Positions 25,801 to 32,727 of a DNA stretch of 57,619 bases are shown here, one piece after another. The translations under genes were made by a program, and so were the position numbers. The stretch is from NCBI GenBank assembly GCA_002413045.1, contig DHWF01000001.1, positions 32,441 to 90,059 of the forward strand. The letters run 5' to 3'. Position 1 is the first letter of the stretch; each line of letters opens with the position of its first letter. The notes beneath the pieces were generated by a model. It made no database searches, was not told the origin of the DNA, and worked only from the letters and a program-made list of their open reading frames with translations. Source of the stretch: Chloroflexi bacterium UBA5189. Its GTDB lineage: Bacteria > Chloroflexota > Limnocylindria > Limnocylindrales > CSP1-4.

Positions 25801-25850
25801 CGAGCACGACCGCGGCGGGCGTGCCTGCATCCGAAGCGGCGGGGGCGTAG
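19866..25850 (+). CDS. Exonuclease-DinG-like-RecQ-like triple fusion helicase
   Basis: This 1994-residue protein appears to join three enzymes. Residues about 80-270 are a DEDDh exonuclease (AIDLETV near 86, AYNGRAFDFPLLD near 180, VAHNAGDDVEL near 249). Residues about 370-1060 are an XPD/DinG-like helicase with APTGTGKS near 396, IDEAH near 606 and QAVGRLIRSTGHRG near 1035. The segment between the first two helicase motifs has no cysteine, so the Fe-S cluster of XPD/DinG is missing. Residues about 1180-1560 are a RecQ-like helicase with PTSAGKS near 1211, IDEAHTFATWGDDFRPSF near 1316 and IGRAGRDGG near 1521. A Cys-rich patch HTCGTDDVRCSGCW lies near 1785, and the tail is Ala-rich and acidic. 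The GTG start has GGGAGG six bases upstream. All catalytic motifs are intact. Genome repair or anti-phage DNA processing is inferred from the domains and neighbours. Confidence 0.88.
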   Translation: MRTIRDLLADHPKGISPEDLLRLVHAEINPRASEAQLVGQLDALGDEVMSVGDLVMLRATVEAETEPAPESPRGAATGPRHLIAIDLETVLRYTKAHPDGERTIFQVGAMRFGPDAAWNAKADRFDRFVELSAELLTRITNEGLRGRIEASGEPADVVLGDLRGYIADADAIVAYNGRAFDFPLLDDAMTRALGVGLPKRLRKIDGLYLALAVWPVPPRRHALSRLINDDRFKEIREKLAIDLTGLVAHNAGDDVELMVDLMRFAAAEVESWPEALAALVRSAGAGSDAWQMLFEMVPGAPPGGRPFDAGEVRSTLAEVLVARGKAPLRVPAAGAPPPLDLTAVANGSTVDIDRVVALVRGELAQPRGSQRAMVVAMREWLGERKNALVEAPTGTGKSFAILAVALEWLAADPRNRVVISTFTKALQRQLADDIAAMDTKGAVPGLTAISSLVKGSANRLSLAGLVRVLADITTARTSGRRRRRGDFVGDVGFAELVIYLALRLLDQGSAVEEWEAHSVDPVDVEPFFDSYLATRPRGPSRRGPFLQFLSQAESRDYRATDETPAEHTSLVPEVLARHRLLVTNHALLLAHLDDFSDAARTLLVIDEAHSLEAAATNALEARYEHALTEETVAELREWIRPLPAGASDEDQRNHDWLERSLRQIEAYLDLENVPNLARRTLDTATRDPLHADALRVVPVASPVSRPVPPRDGFVGAFEKLAGNLSVLALAAAAAPHREDRLEEERRVAIAERLEAIASGATRIRTDLLAIIAPDDPAAPAPNRVVWLAEQPSRGPRPRDARFILTSSPIELAREPDYLRLATAFGPTYHVSATLRVDGSFAFIRDRLALPDSVSEITLDSPFQLEEQAKLVAFTDFPSWAEQESAAVASVAQQVGRFLGETSHGTSNGAMVLTTSRNAANSIYESMIRVRGELGDGYAISSAGYLGTATAIKAFGEQGGALVGTKGLWQGVDIADPELLRMVWVNKLPFAPFADPVIAARREIVRMRAEIRGETDPDGFSVEHYYLPLAAIELRQAVGRLIRSTGHRGVVVISDRKLAGPTRLHRRYRQVFLGSLEGMVRNDAVWGPGGGNLRSMADGWREIWDFFAKDPSGHVLSPERAAELSTDAMLEAHTQLPSVREVREARLTREEIDALRAEGPQALVGAVLDRCQRVASALLDKSVDLHDYQAEAIEQLALDRDVMAILPTSAGKSFIFQLPALALPGVTIVVSPLVALMTDQALGLNRSVGGMVRALVAPMRESNSRTGKAEVAAQITGQADLGIRVIYVSPERLCQAQFQRWIETGVDRGVVTRIAIDEAHTFATWGDDFRPSFKRAERFLERLRAKPTRPRIIALTATATPSVRKRLRKAIFGLGAPDPAVVAEITRNPIRPELALYRRMLGHGEGGALGKQRLIEALVDALPGHAIIYTLTVKEAKAIHAALLEHLGEANRDRVRLFHGRLTASEKESVARDFAGAPAEDDEDYRPMIVVATGAFGLGVDRKDIRAVVVASPPADLAALYQEIGRAGRDGGSSSGLMIGSGRSFRTLAFMESLHRNLDTAKVARVANGILNGTGAADLQAIAGQLLEEDRASGATAVADADLNEALGNYHTDVVRVLAALDEDGLLEDRGDFPDRVKAVVRDDAPTLDPEADKDLAALVAAIVGGIVDPNSVDIAALSTTLAASFPEDAADPADLWVRLLDLHSLGYLDVSQQATKAHLTSVVRNGGLLPAGFADRFVTTLRADERTRLVGFFSGATAAVDCINDDFRAYFEEAALPPHTCGTDDVRCSGCWRAGLGGESAVRPNLLVALTDTRTIGVARPKGPDPAVVARAVRHVERLLRATWNEVSVFLVWKTLRGEDHFWSKTQSAMRPISPRLTGSAIFGAMPGVRADEVGAAFTALIASGRAVETLASPRKVRWAQAIREEEAREAYKAAKAAAAAAQAVDMEEPGDDAVVIEAEGEVAQTEVDTDMDVAENGASTTAAGVPASEAAGA

Positions 25851-25859
25851 ACGCAATCG

Positions 25860-28103
25860 ATGGTGCGCGGGCTTGAACTCCGATCTGGCGGCCATTTCAC
25901 GACCGACTTCCTGCTCGGCGTCGATCGGCTGCCCGAGGAGCATCGCAGGGCCTACGCCGAGTACTTCAGAGATGTGATCCGCCAGCGCGGCTTCCCACTG
26001 CACACAGCGTCACTCTGGAATGCACTCGCCTTCGGCTGGAGCATCGATCGGAATGGATACCTCGGCGGTTCGATGGATGTCGCTCGACTTGATGGCGACA
26101 ACCCGGTTCCAGTCGGCGCCTTCGTTGAAGTGGTCATTGCCGGCCAACGCGTCGCGTGGGCCGAGGTCATCCACAAGGAGGGCCGCGATGGAGCCCACGT
26201 CAACGAGCTCGGCATGGCGGCACCCGCGTCCTCAGGTGCGCGAGTTGGTCTGCTTCGCGCGCGCAAGGAAGTCCGAGTCCGCGAGGCCCTCGTCCTCGAC
26301 TTCGCTGCCTTCGACGGTTTGAGCGACGCCGATGCGGACGACTTTGCTCGGGCCGCTCGCCGGGGCAGGCTGACATCGGATCTTCACCTCGAGCGCGAGG
26401 TTTGCTACCCGCCGGACGCGGCGGGGCTCGACGACCTCACGCTGTACGCCCGCTACGTCATTGATCACTACGGGGCCGATCTCTTCGACGAGCTGCTGCG
26501 GGATCACGGTCGCGGGGTAACTGAGGACGACCGCTGGGATCTGCTGCTCGCCTCTCTGGCGACCGTCGAGCACATCGCCAACAACGCTCCCGAACTGCGT
26601 TCGTTCGGCTCTTACCATCTCGACTCGACGAGCTATCGCGAGCACATCCGAGCGCAAGGAGCCGACGACCTCTTCGGCGTCGACGCCATCAACGAGGTCG
26701 TTGGCGCGATCGTCGAGCCGCCGGAGCCTCCGCGACGCAACCAGCGCTTCGGCGATTGGCGCGAAGCAGCGCAGCCGGCCTACCGCTGTACCGGCAGCCT
26801 TGTTCGCGAGTACCTCGGTCGCCGCACTCGAGCCGATAGCACCGATCTATCTCCCGAAGAGCGTCTGCTCCTGCTCGGGCCTGGCTATGCCCGACTCGTG
26901 ATGGAGGCCAACCTCGCGGTTGCCGACCGCATCGGGGAAACCGGCATCCTGGGCACCACGGGCGTCCATGTCCGCCTCGACGACGAATGGGAAGGCTCGG
27001 GAATCTGGCGGGCCAGTCGGTTCGTTGGAGACCCGCCGCCCGAGAGCCGATTCGGCCCGCTCGTTCCCCTCGGTCTTGGCTTTGCATCAAGCTCGGGCGT
27101 CGACAGCGCCGAGGTAGCGGCATCACCCGAGAGCCCACTTGAGATCCAGCGCACCGATCGCGGCTGGCGGGTGGCCCTTCGCCTCATCGACACCCACCAC
27201 ACCGATCTGCCGCTCGATGCTGAGGCCCTGTCCATGCTCCCGGCTGACGCCGATACAGTTCTGCTCGAACTCAACTCTGGTGACGGCAATCCGCAGCGAA
27301 GGAGCAAGCCGCTCGACCGTGCTCGCCGACTCATCCGGCAAGTTCAATACCCGATCGATATCTACCCGGGGGTCTACGTCCAATGCACCGTGGGCTGGGG
27401 TGGTCGGCTGGTGACCGCCAAGCTGACACCCTTGGCCGTGCCCGTGCAGATCGGCGATCAGGTGCTGCTCTACGAGTTCGATGAGGCGATCTACCGGCGC
27501 GAGATTGGGCTCGCCCCCCTCGACCTCAGGACCGTCCGCAGGGCGAAGACCCTTATCGATCAGATCAACGAAGTGTTCCGGCGCCGCGGGCGAACGACCG
27601 CCGACGGCGGTCGGGCATTGCGAGCCGACGAGGTGGTGGCCGCCGTGTTCGGGCCGGACACTCCGCCCGAGATCACCCTGCCTGTGGTGCTCGCTCTCCA
27701 GGCGGGTGAGTTCGAGTACCGCAACCCCGACTACGTCTGGTTCCCACACATCAGCCGGCGGACAAGCCCCCGCGAGCGCGTTCGGATCGATGCCGGTCAC
27801 GATCGACGACGGGCCGAGCGCATGCTGAAGCCTCGTATGGTCCCGATGGGCATCCGTCGTTTTCGGGTTGAGAGCGGGCGACGGCCGTCCGCCGCGAAGA
27901 TCGCCTCGTACGACGCTGCGCGGCGCTCCCAACACGCGATGAACCGGCTGCCCGAGACTCTCGGACCGCTCGAGACGTGGGTCGAGGAGTTCGAGATCGG
28001 CGGCGGCACTCCGATGACGCCTGAGGAAGTGGAGCAACTGCTGCTCGAAGTGCGGGCCGGTAGCTCGGCCCTCGCGGACACGACGGTCACGCCGGCTCCT
28101 TAG
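25860..28103 (+). CDS. Large orphan partner of the fusion helicase
   Basis: This 747-residue protein begins 9 bp after the helicase stop and is surely cotranscribed. The first 120 residues contain YFRDVIRQRGFPLHTAS and VGAFVEVVIAGQRVAW. The middle has VRLDDEWEGSGIWRAS, and the last third has YPGVYVQCTVGWGGRLV, LQAGEFEYRNPDYVWFPHIS and a basic Arg-rich stretch (SRRTSPRERVRIDAG). No ATP-binding, nuclease or helicase motif was seen. It looks multi-domain with beta-rich parts. Conserved pairing with the helicase would be the key test of a shared function. Confidence 0.75.
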   Translation: MVRGLELRSGGHFTTDFLLGVDRLPEEHRRAYAEYFRDVIRQRGFPLHTASLWNALAFGWSIDRNGYLGGSMDVARLDGDNPVPVGAFVEVVIAGQRVAWAEVIHKEGRDGAHVNELGMAAPASSGARVGLLRARKEVRVREALVLDFAAFDGLSDADADDFARAARRGRLTSDLHLEREVCYPPDAAGLDDLTLYARYVIDHYGADLFDELLRDHGRGVTEDDRWDLLLASLATVEHIANNAPELRSFGSYHLDSTSYREHIRAQGADDLFGVDAINEVVGAIVEPPEPPRRNQRFGDWREAAQPAYRCTGSLVREYLGRRTRADSTDLSPEERLLLLGPGYARLVMEANLAVADRIGETGILGTTGVHVRLDDEWEGSGIWRASRFVGDPPPESRFGPLVPLGLGFASSSGVDSAEVAASPESPLEIQRTDRGWRVALRLIDTHHTDLPLDAEALSMLPADADTVLLELNSGDGNPQRRSKPLDRARRLIRQVQYPIDIYPGVYVQCTVGWGGRLVTAKLTPLAVPVQIGDQVLLYEFDEAIYRREIGLAPLDLRTVRRAKTLIDQINEVFRRRGRTTADGGRALRADEVVAAVFGPDTPPEITLPVVLALQAGEFEYRNPDYVWFPHISRRTSPRERVRIDAGHDRRRAERMLKPRMVPMGIRRFRVESGRRPSAAKIASYDAARRSQHAMNRLPETLGPLETWVEEFEIGGGTPMTPEEVEQLLLEVRAGSSALADTTVTPAP

Positions 28104-28120
28104 AGCCTATGAATGAAAGC
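28102..28120 (+). repeat. Left 19-bp inverted repeat around nucleotidyltransferase gene
   Basis: It reads AGAGCCTATGAATGAAAGC and includes the start codon of the gene. The complement of 28990-29008 reads AGAGCCTGTGAATGAATGC, a 17 of 19 match. Confidence 0.7.
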
Positions 28121-28954
28121 GCCTCCCGACGGCTTGCGCGACCGGCTGGGGCGAACCATCCTCGCGAGATGACGCCCGGCCCGGATCCGACAGCTCTCAA
28201 GATGGCGACATTGGTGGCAACGCGGCTGGGCGAGGCCCTCGGCTCGAACCTCGCGGCGATCTACCTCCACGGCTCTGCCGTCCTCGGGGGCTTCGACCCG
28301 TCGGTCAGCGACCTCGACGTGCTCGTCATCTGCGAAGACCCCTTGTCGGATGCCGAGGTGGATGCCGTCGCCACGTCCGTCGAGCACCTCGACCTGCCCG
28401 CCAAGGGGCTGGAGATGTCGGTGCTGACGCGCTCCGAGGCGCGCGATCCGGACGTGGGACGGCCGCGCTTCCAGATCCACGCAGCCATCGGGCAAGGTGG
28501 CGCGGCTCGCCGCGTCGATGGGCGGCCGGGTGGAGGCGACCGCGACCTGATCCTCCACATCGCCGTCTGCCGCTCGTCCGGCCACCCCCTCGCCGGTCCT
28601 GCGCCGGAGGCCACCCTGCCTTCGCTGTCCGACGCGATCGTGCAGCAGGCGATGATCGACGAGATCGGATGGGCGCGCGGCTCTGGCGATCCCGTCTATC
28701 TAGTCCTCACGGCAGCGCGTGCCAGCGAGTTCGCGCGCACCCGTCGGCTGGTCTCCAAGGTCGAGGCGGGTAAAGCCGATGCCGCCTTGCCTGTCGTCCG
28801 GGCGGCCCTGGCACGCCAGCGCGGTGTCGCGTCTCCGATCGACCCTGCGGATGCCCGCCGATACGCCGACGAGGTCGAGGCCCGCCTGCGGTCGGATCGG
28901 ACGCTCACGGATGCCGGACTCACGGAGGCTCGGGCCGGGCGGGTGAAGAGATAG
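28109..28954 (+). CDS. Aminoglycoside adenylyltransferase-like nucleotidyltransferase
   Basis: This 281-residue protein has the polymerase-beta-type nucleotidyltransferase motif YLHGSAVLGGFDPSVSDLDV (GS then DxD) near residues 50-70, and a C-terminal helical domain like that of ANT(3'')/DUF4111 enzymes. These transfer AMP to a small molecule or protein. Resistance, nucleotide-signal or MNT-type antitoxin roles are all possible. The start is six bases after the previous stop, but the whole gene is bracketed by 19-bp inverted repeats, which suggests that it arrived separately. Confidence 0.75.
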   Translation: MNESASRRLARPAGANHPREMTPGPDPTALKMATLVATRLGEALGSNLAAIYLHGSAVLGGFDPSVSDLDVLVICEDPLSDAEVDAVATSVEHLDLPAKGLEMSVLTRSEARDPDVGRPRFQIHAAIGQGGAARRVDGRPGGGDRDLILHIAVCRSSGHPLAGPAPEATLPSLSDAIVQQAMIDEIGWARGSGDPVYLVLTAARASEFARTRRLVSKVEAGKADAALPVVRAALARQRGVASPIDPADARRYADEVEARLRSDRTLTDAGLTEARAGRVKR

Positions 28955-28989
28955 GCGAGGCAGGCGACGTCGGGTCGCTCGGAACTGGG

Positions 28990-29008
28990 GCATTCATTCA
29001 CAGGCTCT
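28990..29008 (-). repeat. Right 19-bp inverted repeat around nucleotidyltransferase gene
   Basis: The plus strand reads GCATTCATTCACAGGCTCT, the inverted counterpart of 28102-28120. The unit between the outer ends is about 907 bp. Confidence 0.7.
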
Positions 29009-29035
29009 TAGACGGGAGCTATCTCGAGCGCCGCC

Positions 29036-29968
29036 CTACAACGCCAGCATCCGAACGAAGTCGACCTCGCCGAGGAGCTCGATCGCTTGGCCTTTGTCGC
29101 GCAGTGCCGCTGCCTTGCGCGCCTTCGCCGAAAGTTCCTCACCCGGCCGGAGCTTCCGAGCGTCCTGATATCCGATGACGAGGATGTTGGTCAGCTTGGT
29201 CACGCCCGCCGCCGGCTGGCCGCCACACGCGGCAACGAGCTCCCAAGCCCGGGTGCGGACCATTGAGGAGAGAGCGCCGGTGAAGACCATCTCGCGCCCG
29301 TAGAAGGGATGGGCCGGGTTGGCATCCGGGTTGGCGCTCGGCATGGGCTCGTCACTGGAGGTGTGAGTGCAGCCATTCCATCCGTCAGGCCCCATGTGAC
29401 CAAGGACGCAGTAGGTCGCGTCGAGGAGCGCTCCGAGATCGTTCGCCGACCTCGCGGCGGCAATCGCCAATAGGATGTGCGCGGCGGCGAGCGCGTCCGC
29501 CTCTGGCTCATGGTGGAGCCCGGTCGGAAAGCCGGCCGCTTGGGCGGCCCAAGGGAGCGAATAGCTCAGGAGGTCGAAGCTCCGACGCGACAGCACGAGG
29601 GTGCAGGCGTAGGTGAGAGTCGGCCACTCCATCTCGCTCTCGTCGCACGCGTCGCGGATAACCCCCAGGTCGAAGGCGGCGTTGTGGGCAACCAACGGCA
29701 AGCCACGCGCGTACTCGAGGATCTCGGGAAGACGGTCCGCAAACCGCGGCTCATGCTCGACCATGTCCGGCGTGATGCCATGCAGCTCGATGTTGAAGTC
29801 GTCGAACCAGTCGACGCTCTCCGGCGGACGCATGAGCATGCGTTTCGTCCCGACGATCTGGCCGCCCTCGACGCGAGCCAGACCGACAGCACAGGGACTC
29901 CCACGCGAGGAGTTGGCCGTCTCGAAGTCGATGGCGCAGAAGTCGAGGCTCATGACCCGAGTCCGCAT
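29036..29968 (-). CDS. DEDDh exonuclease with C-terminal BRCT domain
   Basis: This 310-residue protein has an exonuclease domain (about 5-180) like the DNA polymerase III epsilon subunit. Its motifs are FCAIDFETANSSRGSP, PLVAHNAAFDLGVI and HHEPEADALAAAHIL. Residues about 220-305 read as a BRCT domain (MVFTGALSSMVRTRAWELV, then GVTKLTNILVIG). This epsilon-BRCT form is known in bacteria as a stand-alone repair exonuclease. The start is 12 bp after the stop of the HIRAN-protein gene, so they form an operon. ATG 29953 is an alternative start. Confidence 0.88.
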   Translation of the reverse strand: MRTRVMSLDFCAIDFETANSSRGSPCAVGLARVEGGQIVGTKRMLMRPPESVDWFDDFNIELHGITPDMVEHEPRFADRLPEILEYARGLPLVAHNAAFDLGVIRDACDESEMEWPTLTYACTLVLSRRSFDLLSYSLPWAAQAAGFPTGLHHEPEADALAAAHILLAIAAARSANDLGALLDATYCVLGHMGPDGWNGCTHTSSDEPMPSANPDANPAHPFYGREMVFTGALSSMVRTRAWELVAACGGQPAAGVTKLTNILVIGYQDARKLRPGEELSAKARKAAALRDKGQAIELLGEVDFVRMLAL

Positions 29969-29980
29969 GAGCCGCGAGGC

Positions 29981-31585
29981 CTAGCCACCGCTGGGCTCGT
30001 TCGCGAATTCGTAGGCGTCCGGGATGCCATCGATCGCGACGCCGAACGGGTAGTCGGCGCCACCACGGATCGTTCCGCGGCAGCGAAGTCCTCGACCTCC
30101 GCCTAGCTTCCGAAGCATGGCACCCACGACGGGCGCCTCGTCTCGATCGATGTGGCCGACGATCACTCCGTCGATGTGGATGGCGATTGCGTTCCGGTCG
30201 TATTGGTTCGAGGGCTCCGCCACCAGCTCGAGGATCACAGAGATCCCCTCTCGTCCCGCCTCCGCGCTCGGCACATGCCGGAGGATGGCGTCTTGATAGA
30301 AGGACTCGCCGACCACTTCCGGCTGGTACAGGCCGACCAATAGACCCGCTGCTCGATCGAGGCCGCGCTGTCTCTCGCCCGCCTCCTCCTGTGCGCGGGC
30401 GGCGGCCTCTGCCGCCTCGGTCCAGGCGAGATCGTTCGCCTCGAGCTGGTCTTCCTTGAGGAGGTGGCGCATTCCGTCAGGGTGGCCGCGCACCCAGATG
30501 AACTCACCGCAGTGAGGGCATTTCCGCTTGGCCTTCGGCAGCGGGTCGAGGGTCGTGCCGCACGATGGGCAGGCCGTCGAGGCGTACTGGCGCTCGTCGA
30601 CGACGACGGAGCTCGGAGCCGCCTTGGCGACTGCGGGCGTGTCGACCCCGAGAGCCGCTAGGCGTCGCTTGACTCCAAGGTGGGGATCGAGCTCAAGGCC
30701 ACGCAGATAGGCCGCCTTCGCCTCGTTCGACTGCCCGAGGCGCTCAAAGGCCTCGCCCTCGACTCTAAGGCAGCGCGCCTGCCAGCCGGGGTAGTCTGCG
30801 AACTCGATCGCGAGCTGGCGAGCACGCGCGATGCGGCTCTCTTGGGCGCCCACGTCGTCGGGTGCGGACTTGGCCTCCGCCTCGAGCATCCCGATGGCGT
30901 CGAACTTGTCGAGGGTTTCGTCCCAGCCCGCGAGCGGCTCCCCGGTGCTCAGCCTCACGGTCCTTCGCACGTCCGACCCGTGCATCGCGAGCGACACCAA
31001 ATCACGGCCACCGTCGACCGTCACGTCGAGGGTTCGTCCAGCGGGCAGCCGCCAGAGTTCGGTGGCGCCATCAAGGTCATAGGCGAGCAGGACGTTTGAC
31101 CACTCGGGCCGCCCGGGGTTGACGGCCGTTGTGATCGCGGCGAAGCGCCCGTCAGCGGAGATGGCCGAATCGCCGGGGTTGGCGCCCAGCTCCGCGTCGA
31201 CGATTGCCCGGCCGTCTGGCTCGAATGCGTAGAAGCGGGATGCGAGACGGTCGGTGAAGAGCCAGTCCGTCACGATGAAGCGGCCGCTATCGGATACCGC
31301 GCCTTCGTTGGGCCGCTGCAGCCGGCCCCGCGCCACCGGTGCCTTCCCGTCGAACAAGACCCACGCGCCTTGACCGCCACCGCGGTGGCCGGCGACCCGC
31401 CCATCTGGTGACGAGTCGGACAGGGCAATGGTGAAGCGCCCGTTCGGGGACGAGGACACGTCCTCGTACAACCGGCCCTCGAACTCGAGCATCCGGAAGT
31501 CCTGAACAGGTTCGGGGCTCGGGGGCGTCGCGGCGGTCAGGGTCGTCGGTGGCTCTGACCCGAAAAGGCGACGCAGGAACGACAC
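29981..31585 (-). CDS. Propeller/TPR/zinc-ribbon/HIRAN multidomain protein
   Basis: This 534-residue protein starts with LRRLFGSE. It has a beta-propeller-like region (about 30-215; repeated SPNGRFTIAL, SDSGRFIVTD and SADGRFAAIT blades), then a helical TPR-like part (YPGWQARCLRVEGEAFERLG). A zinc ribbon follows (CPSCGTTLDPLP ... CPHCGEFIW), then a Glu/Ala-rich coiled coil, and a C-terminal HIRAN-like domain (LVAEPSNQYDRNAIAIHIDG, VGHIDRDEA). HIRAN domains bind DNA ends or 3'-OH in HLTF/Rad5 proteins, suggesting recruitment to DNA. The GTG start at 31585 has GGGGAGG six bases upstream. The gene is followed directly by the exonuclease-BRCT gene. Confidence 0.75.
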   Translation of the reverse strand: MSFLRRLFGSEPPTTLTAATPPSPEPVQDFRMLEFEGRLYEDVSSSPNGRFTIALSDSSPDGRVAGHRGGGQGAWVLFDGKAPVARGRLQRPNEGAVSDSGRFIVTDWLFTDRLASRFYAFEPDGRAIVDAELGANPGDSAISADGRFAAITTAVNPGRPEWSNVLLAYDLDGATELWRLPAGRTLDVTVDGGRDLVSLAMHGSDVRRTVRLSTGEPLAGWDETLDKFDAIGMLEAEAKSAPDDVGAQESRIARARQLAIEFADYPGWQARCLRVEGEAFERLGQSNEAKAAYLRGLELDPHLGVKRRLAALGVDTPAVAKAAPSSVVVDERQYASTACPSCGTTLDPLPKAKRKCPHCGEFIWVRGHPDGMRHLLKEDQLEANDLAWTEAAEAAARAQEEAGERQRGLDRAAGLLVGLYQPEVVGESFYQDAILRHVPSAEAGREGISVILELVAEPSNQYDRNAIAIHIDGVIVGHIDRDEAPVVGAMLRKLGGGRGLRCRGTIRGGADYPFGVAIDGIPDAYEFANEPSGG

Positions 31586-31635
31586 CACCAACCTCCCCGA
31601 TGGACGCCTTCGCATCCTACGCGCCTGTTGGGTCC

Positions 31636-32727
31636 CTAGAACGGCAGCTCTGAGTCCTCGTTGACCGCCTCGGGAGGGTCGAGAGCGATCTCGCCGACCA
31701 AGCTGATGCCGCCGATGAGATCGTTCTCGTCGACAGCCTCGGCCTTCGGGTGCGTCCGCCAGCGCGGGCAGCCGGCATCGCGGAGTGACCGGGCTGCGAG
31801 CGTCGCCTGCCACTCCCAGTCGCAGACGCGACAGCGCCACCAGACCTTGCGGTCGGCACCAGCAACCACGTCGGCCGGCGTCAGCGGGAAGTTGTGCTGC
31901 GCGTGCCACTCCTGCGCCAGGTCGGGACGCTGGCTGGCCAGCGAGTTTGTCGGGCAGGCGCGGCGGTTGGTGCAGAACGGGCACCGGTAGTTCTTGTTGA
32001 TGCGGTCCACGATCCGCTGCTCCCACTCATGCGACGGGTGCACCTTGCAGAGCCACCAGACGCGGCGGTCGCTGCCGGCGGCGACGTCGGCCGGCTTCAG
32101 GTTGCCGTTCTTGCGGGGATGCCATAGCTGCTCGAAGGTCGGGAAGTCGGCGACCTTCTTGCCCTTCGCGCGATAGGCCACCGGGTGATCTTCGGGACGG
32201 CGGTGGTGGTCGTGACCGGCGATCGGGGCGATGCCCTGGTTGATCAGGCTCCGGTTGGTCGCGGCGATCCGGCGTTCGAGGTTCGGGCCACGCGTGCTGT
32301 TCGCGTACTCCCTCGTGTAGACCGCGCCTCGCTCTTCGGCCTCCTTGATGAGCCGGCGGAGCGAGCTCTTGCCCGGTCGGTCGCGGAAGCGCTTGTAGTC
32401 GCTCGGTCGCTTGAGCCCGGTGGCTCCGCCGTTGACGTCGAGATGGCGGCGGATCATGTGCATGTACTTCGTCTCGCCGTCGACGAGGGCCCGGTGCGCC
32501 AGCATGAGCCCGAGGACGTGGTTGACCCGGGTGAGATTGCGCCAGCCGCCGTGTCGCTCGGCGACGTTGATGTCGACCCATTCGAGCAGCTCCTCGAGCC
32601 CGCCAACGCTGCGCGGCATGCCGGGATGCAGAGCCCGGATGCTCATCTGGTGGTGGATCAGCTCGTCATACATGGAGATCCACTTGCGCAGGTGCTGTGC
32701 GGTGGTGGGCTCGAGCGCGCTCACCAT
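31636..32727 (-). CDS. C-terminal half of split DDE transposase with zinc-ribbon modules
   Basis: This 363-codon frame is in register with the 322-codon frame upstream, separated only by one TAG. Its first 100 residues look like the end of a MULE/IS256-like transposase, with GGLEELLEWVDINVAERHG (probable catalytic Glu) and LTRVNHVLGLMLAHR. Residues about 200-330 hold two zinc-ribbon modules of the PF14311 type: WHPRKNGNLKPADVAAGSDR, VWWLCKVHPSHEW and CPFC; then PLTPADVVAGADRKVWWRCR and GCPRW. It could be translated alone from the ATG right after the TAG, but then it lacks the catalytic Asp residues. Confidence 0.65.
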   Translation of the reverse strand: MVSALEPTTAQHLRKWISMYDELIHHQMSIRALHPGMPRSVGGLEELLEWVDINVAERHGGWRNLTRVNHVLGLMLAHRALVDGETKYMHMIRRHLDVNGGATGLKRPSDYKRFRDRPGKSSLRRLIKEAEERGAVYTREYANSTRGPNLERRIAATNRSLINQGIAPIAGHDHHRRPEDHPVAYRAKGKKVADFPTFEQLWHPRKNGNLKPADVAAGSDRRVWWLCKVHPSHEWEQRIVDRINKNYRCPFCTNRRACPTNSLASQRPDLAQEWHAQHNFPLTPADVVAGADRKVWWRCRVCDWEWQATLAARSLRDAGCPRWRTHPKAEAVDENDLIGGISLVGEIALDPPEAVNEDSELPF

